Origin: Methanoregulaceae archaeon
GTDB taxonomy: Archaea; Halobacteriota; Methanomicrobia; Methanomicrobiales; Methanospirillaceae
Reading direction: 5' to 3'
Assembly: GCA_028679325.1 (NCBI GenBank)
Contig: JAJRBS010000189.1
Span: forward strand, 1 to 13,263
DNA: 13,263 nucleotides
In this document: positions 6,020-12,618 of the stretch, piece by piece
How positions within the stretch are numbered: the stretch's first letter is position 1
Layout: every line of letters begins with the position of its first letter
Translations under genes and position numbers: made by a program
The notes under the pieces: generated by a model
Database searches by the model: none
What the model was told of the DNA's origin: nothing
What the model saw: only the letters and a program-made list of their open reading frames with translations

Positions 6020-7271
6020 GGTGCCTTCCTTCGGGGCATGTCCCCTCCACGAGGATAGTTTTCGGCCGGTCCGGCCTATTGATCAGATGGCTTAGTTTAT
6101 CCCTTTCCGTTGCTTTGACCCGCACCGGGTCGGCCCAGGCCAGATACTGGTCGGGGAAGGGGGTCACCTGGCCCCCTGTCATGCCCATGCACCGGTTATC
6201 AAGGACGATGCAGAGCAATGGAAGCCCTTTCTCATAAACATCGATCAAGCTCGGAATTCCGGAGTGGATCATTGCATAGTCGCCGATCAGCGCTACCCCG
6301 CTACTCCGGGCCGCAACACCAACTGCCGTCCCGAGCCCGTAACTTGCGAGGGCAATCCGGAAAGGAGGATTCAGGGCTAGGATCGAGCACCCGGCATCTG
6401 AGATAACCTGGAGTCCTTTCTCCTTCAGTATCTCCATGACTGGAATAAACGGGCAGTTCCGGCAGAACGTCTTTACGTACCCCCTTTTTCCCGCCGTTTC
6501 CGGCTCTGGAACAGACATTGGAGGAGACAGGCACAGGTGTTCGCCAACAAAAGGCCTCCCGATTTCACGAACAGACGAACATTCCCTGAGTCCCGCCGGG
6601 GGAGGGTAAGCCGTTACAATATGCGAATCTCCCGGGGCAGGGCCGACACCGGCGATCCCGCCTTGAATAGTATTCAGGTCCGATCTTTCCGCCCATTCAA
6701 ACATACCGGGGACCAGGCTCTCCGCCAGATCTGCCCTTCCCTTCATAGTAAGATCAGAAGGAGCAAGCCTCCCTCTTGTTTGACCCCTCTTCACCGTTTC
6801 CCCAATTGCCTCTGAGAAGAGAAGTTCCGGGGTCACTCTGACCAGTGCTATCCGGGAGAACCGCTCGGACGCAGAGAATGCGGCCTCGATAACCCGGGCG
6901 CAGGTCCCGGGTCCGGGTTCCAGAACCGGAAGCCGTCCCAGTTCACCGTAAAAGCGGGAGTCCTCTGTGTTCGTGGATCCCAGAGCCAGGTGATCATCAC
7001 CTGACACGACGACAACCCCCCCGATGAGTCCCTGTGTCGTAGCATGAATGAGAGGATCTGCACAGGCATTGAGTCCGACATTCTTCATGATTATCGCGGC
7101 CCTGCTTCCGGACAGGGAGTGGCCAAGGGCGTACTCCACTGCAACCTTCTCTCCTGAAACCAGGATCCCGCCTGACTCATCTGAAAGTTCGGTCACGGGG
7201 AACCCGGGAACAGAATAAATATGGTCGGCACTAGCCTCGAGAGCCCGGGCAAGCACTTTATAACCCTTCAT
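6000..7271 (-). CDS. IorA-like thiamine-diphosphate-dependent 2-oxoacid enzyme lacking the ferredoxin domain
   Basis: The 423-residue protein has the two TPP-enzyme domains of the indolepyruvate:ferredoxin oxidoreductase alpha subunit. An N-terminal PYR domain (about 1-160) includes GEKVAVEYALG (40-50) and MKNVGLNACADPLI (62-75). A C-terminal PP domain (about 265-415) includes FCRNCP (269-274), IGDYAMIHSGIPSLIDVY (329-346) and CIVLDNRCMGMTGGQ (354-368). Asp331 and Asn359 are the expected metal/diphosphate ligands. The C-terminal two-cluster ferredoxin domain of true IorA is absent and no iorB neighbour is seen, so a non-oxidative decarboxylase is possible. The ATG at 7271 overlaps the radical SAM stop as ATGA; an earlier in-frame start would add 17 residues. 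Coupling to aksA suggests decarboxylation of 2-oxosuberate in coenzyme B synthesis, which is inferred. Sulfopyruvate decarboxylase (ComDE) is a related alternative. Confidence 0.85.
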   Translation of the reverse strand: MKGYKVLARALEASADHIYSVPGFPVTELSDESGGILVSGEKVAVEYALGHSLSGSRAAIIMKNVGLNACADPLIHATTQGLIGGVVVVSGDDHLALGSTNTEDSRFYGELGRLPVLEPGPGTCARVIEAAFSASERFSRIALVRVTPELLFSEAIGETVKRGQTRGRLAPSDLTMKGRADLAESLVPGMFEWAERSDLNTIQGGIAGVGPAPGDSHIVTAYPPPAGLRECSSVREIGRPFVGEHLCLSPPMSVPEPETAGKRGYVKTFCRNCPFIPVMEILKEKGLQVISDAGCSILALNPPFRIALASYGLGTAVGVAARSSGVALIGDYAMIHSGIPSLIDVYEKGLPLLCIVLDNRCMGMTGGQVTPFPDQYLAWADPVRVKATERDKLSHLINRPDRPKTILVEGTCPEGRHHEIVEC

Positions 7272-8242
7272 AAGGGAGCATCCCTGCCTGGCCCGAGGTC
7301 GCACCCGGTACATGAAACACACATCGACACCGCGGATCCCGGATCGAGTCCTGAATCCTTCAGGGCCTGCCCATGGATGGTGAAGAGTCGGAGCAGTCGT
7401 TTTGCCGACGGCCGTTTCCAGGTCTTCAGCTCCCCTGCAGGATTCAGGGGTCTCAACACGGGTATCACTCCCCGCTCACAAAGGGCTCTGATGCATTGCT
7501 CTGCTTCCTCATCGGTTTCACCAAGGCCAATGATCAGGTTGGAGAAAACATGGCCCCTGCCAAAGAGGGGGACCGCGGTCTGAAGGGCCTTCCAGACCAG
7601 ATCCCGATCCAGATCCGGACACATACCCGCAAAAATTTTCACTGTGGCGGCCTCGATATTGAACTTCACTTCTGCAACGCCGCCTGCAGACAGCTTTTCG
7701 GCGGTATTGATCCCGGGGAAGATCGAGACTCCAAGGGGGATTTCAAATTTCTTCAGCCTCCGGACGACCTCCAGAACGTAGTCCTCTTCTTCCTGCAGAT
7801 CGTAAAGGACGCCGCTTGTGAGGGAGATAGCATCGATGCGATCGGCCACACTCTCTACCATGGCCTCGATCTGTTCTGGTGTTTTTCTCGCGGAATTGAT
7901 AGCTGGTACTTCGCAATAGCGGCAGCGATACACACACCCTCCGGAGAGGGTTAAGTAGGCCTGTCGGGGGCAGTGAAGAGCCACAGGCTCAAGATATCCC
8001 TCAATTTCCTGTCCTTCCATGTAAAGGACTGCTTTACCGGCACCGAGATGCACTAGTTCGATCCGGCTGCCGGGATCCAAAGATAATCTCACTCTTCCCT
8101 CACCGTTCGAGAAAAAGACCGAGCCACTACCGCCCGCGCCCGGACCTGCTGCCGAGGACGAGATGTAGGGCGGTGCTTCCACTCCTGACAGTCGAATTGA
8201 TCCTTCAGCCAACAGCCTGGCTTTCAGGTTCAGCCAGTCCAT
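7268..8242 (-). CDS. Radical SAM protein with an extra C-terminal CxxCxxC motif
   Basis: The 324-residue protein carries the canonical radical SAM cluster motif as Cys103, Cys107 and Cys110 (CVYRCRYC), preceded by an unusually long N-terminal region of about 95 residues. Later blocks fit the TIM-barrel: GVSIFPGIN (171-179), EVKFNIEA (191-198) and NLIIGLGETDEEAEQ (235-249). A second cysteine set, Cys308/Cys311/Cys314 (MCVSCTGCDLG), near the C-terminus could hold an auxiliary Fe-S cluster. Auxiliary clusters are common in sulfur-inserting and redox radical SAM enzymes. Its ATG is 13 bases inside the marker-11 gene with GGAGG ten bases upstream, and its stop overlaps the TPP-enzyme start. I do not recognise a specific subfamily. 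The operon suggests coenzyme B synthesis, perhaps the thiol-introducing step, but this is inference. Confidence 0.9.
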   Translation of the reverse strand: MDWLNLKARLLAEGSIRLSGVEAPPYISSSAAGPGAGGSGSVFFSNGEGRVRLSLDPGSRIELVHLGAGKAVLYMEGQEIEGYLEPVALHCPRQAYLTLSGGCVYRCRYCEVPAINSARKTPEQIEAMVESVADRIDAISLTSGVLYDLQEEEDYVLEVVRRLKKFEIPLGVSIFPGINTAEKLSAGGVAEVKFNIEAATVKIFAGMCPDLDRDLVWKALQTAVPLFGRGHVFSNLIIGLGETDEEAEQCIRALCERGVIPVLRPLNPAGELKTWKRPSAKRLLRLFTIHGQALKDSGLDPGSAVSMCVSCTGCDLGPGRDAPL

Positions 8243-9168
8243 AACGATAGTGCCTCCGCAAAACGGGTGTAATAGGGAATGGCGGCTACGGCACCGATTA
8301 TCCCTCTTCCTTCCATGCGCAGTTCCAGTTTTCCATCGGTTTGCGGTATATGGTCACGCCGGACCTCCCCTCTCTTGACCATCTGACCAAAAGAAAGAAG
8401 GGACGCCGGATCAAATCCCGAGAAAACGGCCATACCCGTATCATCGGAAAGGGTATACTTTTCAAGGAGGCGCTGATAGTTATTGATGAGTCCGGCTGGA
8501 TCTGATGTCGCAAATTCACAGACGGTGCTGACACAATTCTTTGTCCTGTAAGGTACGGGAAAAAGTTGAACGATCGTATGGGATAAGTAGCGGGAATCCT
8601 CGTTCTCTATCGCATGTGCGATATTATGGGTGAGGGTCCAGGTCGCTCCTTCCTCAGGAGTGTCCGTATCATCGACTCCGATGAGGACCCGGTGTCTCCT
8701 CGGGAGCCATATCGTAGCCCCTGCCTTCCGTCCGCCTCCTGATGGCTCATTCCGGCAACGGAGGACGCCTCCGGCGAAGGAACGGCAGCCCGAAGCTCCA
8801 ACCCCCCCACCTCCAAGTCCGATATAAGAAATAGCGATCTCCTTTTCGTTTACGCTGACACCACAAATGCCTGCAGGGAAACTTGAGCCCTGAAGGTCAA
8901 GAATACAATCACCGGGCTTCAGCATATACCGCATGCTTGGACCGCAGTTTCTTACCGACAGGACAATCGGGCTTTTGGCATAGTGGTGCATCGACCACAT
9001 GGCACCACCGATACAGTCGAAAAATTCTATCAGTTCAACCTTCGTTCCCGTCTCATTACTTACTGCCACGATAGACGGGTAGTGGATAAGGAATGGTTCC
9101 CCCTCTAATTCGTCCGGGCCATCTCTGCCGGAGCCTCCAATCCTTTTCCTGACTGAAGCGGGGGACAT
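8230..9168 (-). CDS. Methanogenesis marker protein 11
   Basis: The 312-residue protein matches what I know of the methanogen-specific marker-11 family, whose function I do not know to be established. The core signature is IGVDDTDTPEEGATW (163-177). This resembles the ATP-handling DDTDS motif of the tRNA-Ile2 agmatidine synthase TiaS, so a phosphotransfer or ATP-using role is conceivable. Upstream is a Gly-rich block, GLGGGGVGASGC (117-128), and several cysteines (52, 75, 88, 102, 128, 138, 212, 217). It has no signal peptide or membrane segment. It is the first gene of the eight-gene operon, with AAGGA about eight bases before the ATG and a TATA-like box about 70 bases upstream. It overlaps the radical SAM gene by 13 bases. 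Its leading place in a coenzyme B operon is a functional clue. Confidence 0.8.
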   Translation of the reverse strand: MSPASVRKRIGGSGRDGPDELEGEPFLIHYPSIVAVSNETGTKVELIEFFDCIGGAMWSMHHYAKSPIVLSVRNCGPSMRYMLKPGDCILDLQGSSFPAGICGVSVNEKEIAISYIGLGGGGVGASGCRSFAGGVLRCRNEPSGGGRKAGATIWLPRRHRVLIGVDDTDTPEEGATWTLTHNIAHAIENEDSRYLSHTIVQLFPVPYRTKNCVSTVCEFATSDPAGLINNYQRLLEKYTLSDDTGMAVFSGFDPASLLSFGQMVKRGEVRRDHIPQTDGKLELRMEGRGIIGAVAAIPYYTRFAEALSLWTG

Positions 9169-9237
9169 TTTGATTCCTTCGGCGACGCGCCTGGTTTGCT
9201 GCCGAAAATATCGTTAACAAAATAATCGGCAACCAGC

Positions 9238-9245
9238 TATTTAAG
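9238..9245 (-). promoter_or_regulatory. TATA-like box of the eight-gene coenzyme B operon
   Basis: The minus strand reads CCGCTTAAATAGC, with TTAAATAG as the best archaeal TATA match. It is the only good TATA candidate between the ftr terminator and the marker-11 ATG at 9168. A start of transcription about 25 bases downstream would lie near 9213, giving a leader of roughly 45 bases that includes the SD. Confidence 0.5.
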
Positions 9246-9274
9246 CGGATCGTTCCGGCGCCACGGTCCAGGAT

Positions 9275-9280
9275 AAAAAA
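9275..9280 (-). terminator. Oligo-T terminator of ftr
   Basis: Two bases after the ftr stop codon the minus strand carries TTTTTT, followed by a GC-rich stretch. Runs of T without a strong stem are the usual intrinsic terminator in archaea. It separates ftr from the coenzyme B operon that begins about 110 bases further on. Confidence 0.55.
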
Positions 9281-9282
9281 GA

Positions 9283-10167
9283 TCAGAGAATTTTTTTGAG
9301 TTCAAATTTATACGGTCCGAGGCTTCCCCCAAAATTACCGGCACTGATGAATTTCACGCCGGGAACTGTGCAGGCCGCTTTGATACCTGTTTTCATAGCC
9401 TCACCCACAACCTTTTCGTCGAGGCCATCGATCACGATTTCATAGAGAGCCCGGATGCCAGCCGGAACCTTGGAATCTGCGACCTTCTCACGAAGAGTCG
9501 GGCAGTATTTTTCGTTTGTGCTCGCCGGCATGAACTTGTACTTGTTGGACCCCACCTTCGAACCGCTGGCCACGATACCCCCAGGGAAACTCGTGATGAC
9601 GCCGCATACATTAGCAATCGCATCGGAGGCCGCCTGGGCGCCCATCAGAGCAGCCATCTGGTTTTCTCCCATGACGAAGAAGTTGCCCCCGGCCACTCCT
9701 TTGATGATCCCGAACTCTTCTTCTCCGATGTATTCACCCTCCATGATGGGGATGACCCAGCATTTCCTCCCGCCTACCTCCTTCTGGTATTCGTATCCAT
9801 CACCGAAGAAGTGGAGCTTCACTGCAATTTTCTCCCCTGCGCTGGGAAGACCGTCAAACACTGCCGTCGTAGGAGCAGTAAGGACGCACTCTGCCAGCCT
9901 TTCAACAACCTGTTCCTTGAGTTTCTTCTTGGATGCACAGATGAGAATGGCCACGCCCGGCCTTCCGTCCGGAGTTTCATCGGGGGAGAGTGTGGACTCG
10001 ATTCCGGCTTCGCAGGGGCATCCGATGGCCGAAGTGGCAAACCCCGTTGCCTCGGTCGCGGCCCGCACCGCCCAATCTCCGGTTACGGCCGTGATGATAA
10101 TCCTCGCGATCCAGGTTGGAAATGCTTCTGCATATGTATCTTCGATGGGTACTCCATTAATCTCCAT
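9283..10167 (-). CDS. ftr: Formylmethanofuran:tetrahydromethanopterin formyltransferase
   Basis: This is the second enzyme of CO2 reduction to methane: it transfers the formyl group from formylmethanofuran to N5 of tetrahydromethanopterin in the cytoplasm. The protein has 294 residues, the normal length, and is recognised along its whole length. Examples are MEINGVPIEDTYAEAF at the N-terminus, TEATGFATSAIGCPCEAGIE (39-58), GRPGVAILICASKKKLKEQV, EEEFGIIKGVAGGNFFVMGE, CGVITSFPGGIVASGSKVGS, and FISAGNFGGSLGPYKF near the C-terminus. The abundant acidic residues are typical. The ATG at 10167 has GAGG eight bases upstream. It is a single-gene unit with its own promoter region and a T6 terminator, divergent from the ferredoxin/Hdr operon that handles the preceding and final electron-transfer steps. 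Confidence 0.97.
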   Translation of the reverse strand: MEINGVPIEDTYAEAFPTWIARIIITAVTGDWAVRAATEATGFATSAIGCPCEAGIESTLSPDETPDGRPGVAILICASKKKLKEQVVERLAECVLTAPTTAVFDGLPSAGEKIAVKLHFFGDGYEYQKEVGGRKCWVIPIMEGEYIGEEEFGIIKGVAGGNFFVMGENQMAALMGAQAASDAIANVCGVITSFPGGIVASGSKVGSNKYKFMPASTNEKYCPTLREKVADSKVPAGIRALYEIVIDGLDEKVVGEAMKTGIKAACTVPGVKFISAGNFGGSLGPYKFELKKIL

Positions 10168-10541
10168 GTGATTTCCTCATTTTGTAGTGAAGTAAAAGGC
10201 AAAAATAGAATAAACTTTCTAAATGCCGTCGGTTTTCAAAACTGTTTTTATGGGAAACGGAAGGAACTATAGTCTAAGCTTTATAGGTAGCTAACGAAAT
10301 GAAAATTCCTTTACATAAATGTGTTGATCTTGCTACAGGTTCTTGACGAAGCGCAGCCTAAATTGGATTCTTTTTCTTTATTGGTAATAAACATAAATAT
10401 AATATAAATAATATCACATTAACTATCGGTGAAAAAAGAGAAGCCCGCCCAGGGGAAATTTAGGCAGGTTTAAGTGTATAAGTTAACCAATCTTCTTTAG
10501 TCGATTTTTAAATCGATCTAGAGCTGGTGCGTGAAAAAAGC
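10168..10541 (+). other. Divergent AT-rich intergenic region between ftr and the ferredoxin/hdr operon
   Basis: I see no gene here. The block 10389-10415 is almost pure A/T with repeated ATAAATA/AATATAAATA units and is the likeliest plus-strand TATA region. An imperfect hairpin pairs 10441-10449 with 10463-10471 (one mismatch, one G-T pair, 13-base loop). A perfect inverted repeat, TCGATTT-TT-AAATCGA, occupies 10501-10516, just before the first ferredoxin gene. If transcription starts from the AT block, both structures lie in a leader of about 100 bases. If the TTTTTAAAT inside the repeat is itself the TATA box, the transcript would be nearly leaderless. Confidence 0.4.
10207..10214 (-). promoter_or_regulatory. 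Possible ftr TATA box
   Basis: The minus strand reads AGTTTATTCT about 40 bases before the ftr ATG. The predicted start lies near 10185, leaving a short leader with the SD. The match to consensus is only moderate. Confidence 0.3.
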
Positions 10542-10808
10542 ATGGCATTTGCAGTGCACGTTAACATGGATCGTTGTACCGGCTGTAATAATTGTGTGGT
10601 CGCATGCCCCGTCGACGCCCTTGAACTCTACACCGTGGATCCCGTCACAAATGAAAAGATCTACAGGGTGCAGCATGGGAAAGCGATGGTACTTGACTTC
10701 AAATCCGAGCTGTGTGCCGGATGCGGGGTCTGCGTAGAAGCATGTCCACATGATGTTATCCGGCTGGCCGGTCGCGGCTCCGTACTTTCGGAGGCAAAAG
10801 TAGGTTGA
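10542..10808 (+). CDS. fwdG: Two-cluster 4Fe-4S ferredoxin, formylmethanofuran dehydrogenase FwdG-like
   Basis: This small cytoplasmic electron carrier has 88 residues and two classical [4Fe-4S] motifs: CTGCNNCVVACP (Cys12, 15, 18, 22) and CAGCGVCVEACP (Cys58, 61, 64, 68), separated by an insertion of about 35 residues. Length and order before an eight-cluster polyferredoxin fit the FwdG/FmdG subunit of formylmethanofuran dehydrogenase. The ATG at 10542 gives MAFAVHVNMDRC, the usual close approach to the first motif; only a weak GGTG lies upstream. A GTG at 10527 would add five residues. It is the first gene of an operon with fwdF, hdrC and hdrB and ends 32 bases before fwdF. A generic ferredoxin serving Hdr is the alternative. 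Confidence 0.75.
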   Translation: MAFAVHVNMDRCTGCNNCVVACPVDALELYTVDPVTNEKIYRVQHGKAMVLDFKSELCAGCGVCVEACPHDVIRLAGRGSVLSEAKVG

Positions 10809-10840
10809 CTGAGAACATGGAGCAAACATGAGGTTATTGA

Positions 10841-12019
10841 ATGACACTGTTTCCAAAATATTCAAAGCGGACTGAAGGCGTCAATGTCATTGGCGAACAG
10901 AGGCTTCTTCAGCAGGTGAGCAACCTGATCCTCAATTCAGAGGTCTGTACTGGTTGTGGCATCTGTGTCGAGGCCTGTCCCGAGGAGGCAATAGCCCTCG
11001 GACTTGTCGGTGCAACCCGGAGGGGTGCGGTCGGCTATGCTGCACCGGTTGACATCGACGAGAGGGAGTGTGTTTACTGCGGCGTCTGCGTAATAATGTG
11101 CCCCTTCAATGCACTGACGCTCAAGGTAGACGGAGAAGAGCGCCTTCCCATCGTTGAGAAGGAAGGATTCCCGCAATACGATATGGTAGCGGATATTGAC
11201 GACGAAAAATGTGTCCGCTGCACTATTTGTGACGAGGTATGCCCAAGGGATGCAATTGAACGTGATGTCCCGGCATTCGAGGGCGCCGCGGAAGCAGGAA
11301 AGGAAAGACAGGGGGCCCTCAGCAGCAAGATCCAGTTCCAGGTGGACATGGAGAAATGCACTGCCTGCGGAATTTGCGGTGCGGTCTGCCCGGCGATAAC
11401 TGTGAAGCATAAGACATTCTCAGCCGAGAGCGGAAAAGTTGAAGTCGTCTCTGATCCGAAAACAGGACTACCGTGGGATGAGAGCCGGTGTGATGCCTGC
11501 AAGGTCTGTGTTGAGTTGTGCCCCGAAGAATGCATCACCGTTGAGCGTGAGGTCACTTCGAAGACGATGCCGGGACAGGTCGATATCGACCAGAAGATGT
11601 GTTGCACCTGCACATGGTGTTCACGGAACTGCCCGACTGAAGCGATAACAGTTGAAAAGCTTTTCGAGGGAGATATCGAATTCTTCGCCGAGAAGTGCCC
11701 TGGCGGCTGTTCAACCTGCGTAGAGATCTGCCCGGCCAATGCAATTTATCTGCCGACGCCGCTCCCTGCCGGCCAGATGAAGGGCGTCGTTGAGCCCACG
11801 ATTGCTGTCAACAAGGATTTCTGCATACTTTGTGGTGCCTGCGTAAATGCCTGCCCGGGAGAGGATATTATCCGCCTTCAGCGGACCGGAATACGGGTGA
11901 AAGGCAAGGAGACTGACCTCTTCAACAAGATCAAGGAGAAGATGTTCACTCCCAGAACCTCGAAGGTAAAAGAAGAGACTCCCGGAAGTGTACAGTTGAA
12001 GATGATGGAGAAAGCCTGA
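10841..12019 (+). CDS. fwdF: Eight-cluster polyferredoxin, formylmethanofuran dehydrogenase FwdF-like
   Basis: The 392-residue protein has eight [4Fe-4S] motifs starting at Cys36, 77, 124, 173, 217, 254, 286 and 328. Seven have CxxCxxCxxxCP spacing; the seventh, CPGGCSTCVEICP, has an extra residue (Cx3C). An electron wire with this number of clusters is the known role of FwdF/FmdF, which links the tungsten/molybdenum active site to heterodisulfide reductase. The spacer after cluster 3 (about 139-170) is charged and the last 50 residues form a Lys/Glu-rich tail without cysteines. The ATG at 10841 has GAGG seven bases upstream. It precedes hdrC by 11 bases, which supports a Hdr-Fwd connection. 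MvhB-type polyferredoxins usually have twelve clusters, so they fit less well. Confidence 0.8.
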   Translation: MTLFPKYSKRTEGVNVIGEQRLLQQVSNLILNSEVCTGCGICVEACPEEAIALGLVGATRRGAVGYAAPVDIDERECVYCGVCVIMCPFNALTLKVDGEERLPIVEKEGFPQYDMVADIDDEKCVRCTICDEVCPRDAIERDVPAFEGAAEAGKERQGALSSKIQFQVDMEKCTACGICGAVCPAITVKHKTFSAESGKVEVVSDPKTGLPWDESRCDACKVCVELCPEECITVEREVTSKTMPGQVDIDQKMCCTCTWCSRNCPTEAITVEKLFEGDIEFFAEKCPGGCSTCVEICPANAIYLPTPLPAGQMKGVVEPTIAVNKDFCILCGACVNACPGEDIIRLQRTGIRVKGKETDLFNKIKEKMFTPRTSKVKEETPGSVQLKMMEKA

Positions 12020-12030
12020 GGGATACTGAA

Positions 12031-12612
12031 ATGGCACGAACAAAAGGTTACCCTGAAGTCCTTGAAAAGAAGCTCCGTGACACCCGGTACTACCCAGAAG
12101 ATCAGAATCCGGCGTTCACGAAGACAGTTGAAAAAGTCTCAATGACCATCCCCCACATGTGCTATCAGTGCGGGACCTGTACCGCCTCATGCCCCTCTGC
12201 ACCCCGGAGTTCCTATCGAATCCGCAAGTTTGTCCGCCGGGCGCTCCTGGGCCTCGAAGAGGAAGCCCTCACAGACCCGGACCTCTGGCTCTGTACCACC
12301 TGCTACAGCTGTACCGACCGGTGCCCGAGGGACATCGCACCGACAGATGTCATCATGGCCATGAGGAATCTGGCATTCAAGAGAGACATCATACCCGTGA
12401 ACTTCCTCAAGACCGTGCAGGCAATTTATACATCCGGCCACGGTGTGCCCAATAACGATGTCAACAGGGCAGCACGGAAGAAACTCGGGATGAACGCCGA
12501 TCCACCGACCACACATGCTTTCCCGCAGTATGTGAAGGGAATCCAGTATATCCTCGACTACTATGAGCTCAAGAAGAATGCAGACAGAATCGTCAAAGAG
12601 AGAGAGGGGTGA
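12031..12612 (+). CDS. hdrC: CoB-CoM heterodisulfide reductase subunit C
   Basis: This is the soluble iron-sulfur subunit that passes electrons from HdrA to the catalytic HdrB during reduction of CoM-S-S-CoB. It has 193 residues, with two [4Fe-4S] motifs: CYQCGTCTASCP (Cys44, 47, 50, 54) and CTTCYSCTDRCP (Cys88, 91, 94, 98). Between them is the family stretch YRIRKFVRRALLGLEEE; after them comes PRDIAPTDVIMAMRNLAFK. The C-terminal region (SGHGVPNND...) matches HdrC. The ATG at 12031 has GAGG about nine bases upstream, 11 bases after fwdF. Six bases separate it from hdrB. It lacks membrane segments, so it is the cytoplasmic HdrABC type rather than HdrDE. Confidence 0.95.
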   Translation: MARTKGYPEVLEKKLRDTRYYPEDQNPAFTKTVEKVSMTIPHMCYQCGTCTASCPSAPRSSYRIRKFVRRALLGLEEEALTDPDLWLCTTCYSCTDRCPRDIAPTDVIMAMRNLAFKRDIIPVNFLKTVQAIYTSGHGVPNNDVNRAARKKLGMNADPPTTHAFPQYVKGIQYILDYYELKKNADRIVKEREG

Positions 12613-12618
12613 GGAGTG

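Noticed and set aside
11074..11739. 221-codon minus-strand ORF
   Set aside because: Antisense to the polyferredoxin; its Ser/Thr/Gln-rich translation follows from the repeated Cys motifs on the other strand.
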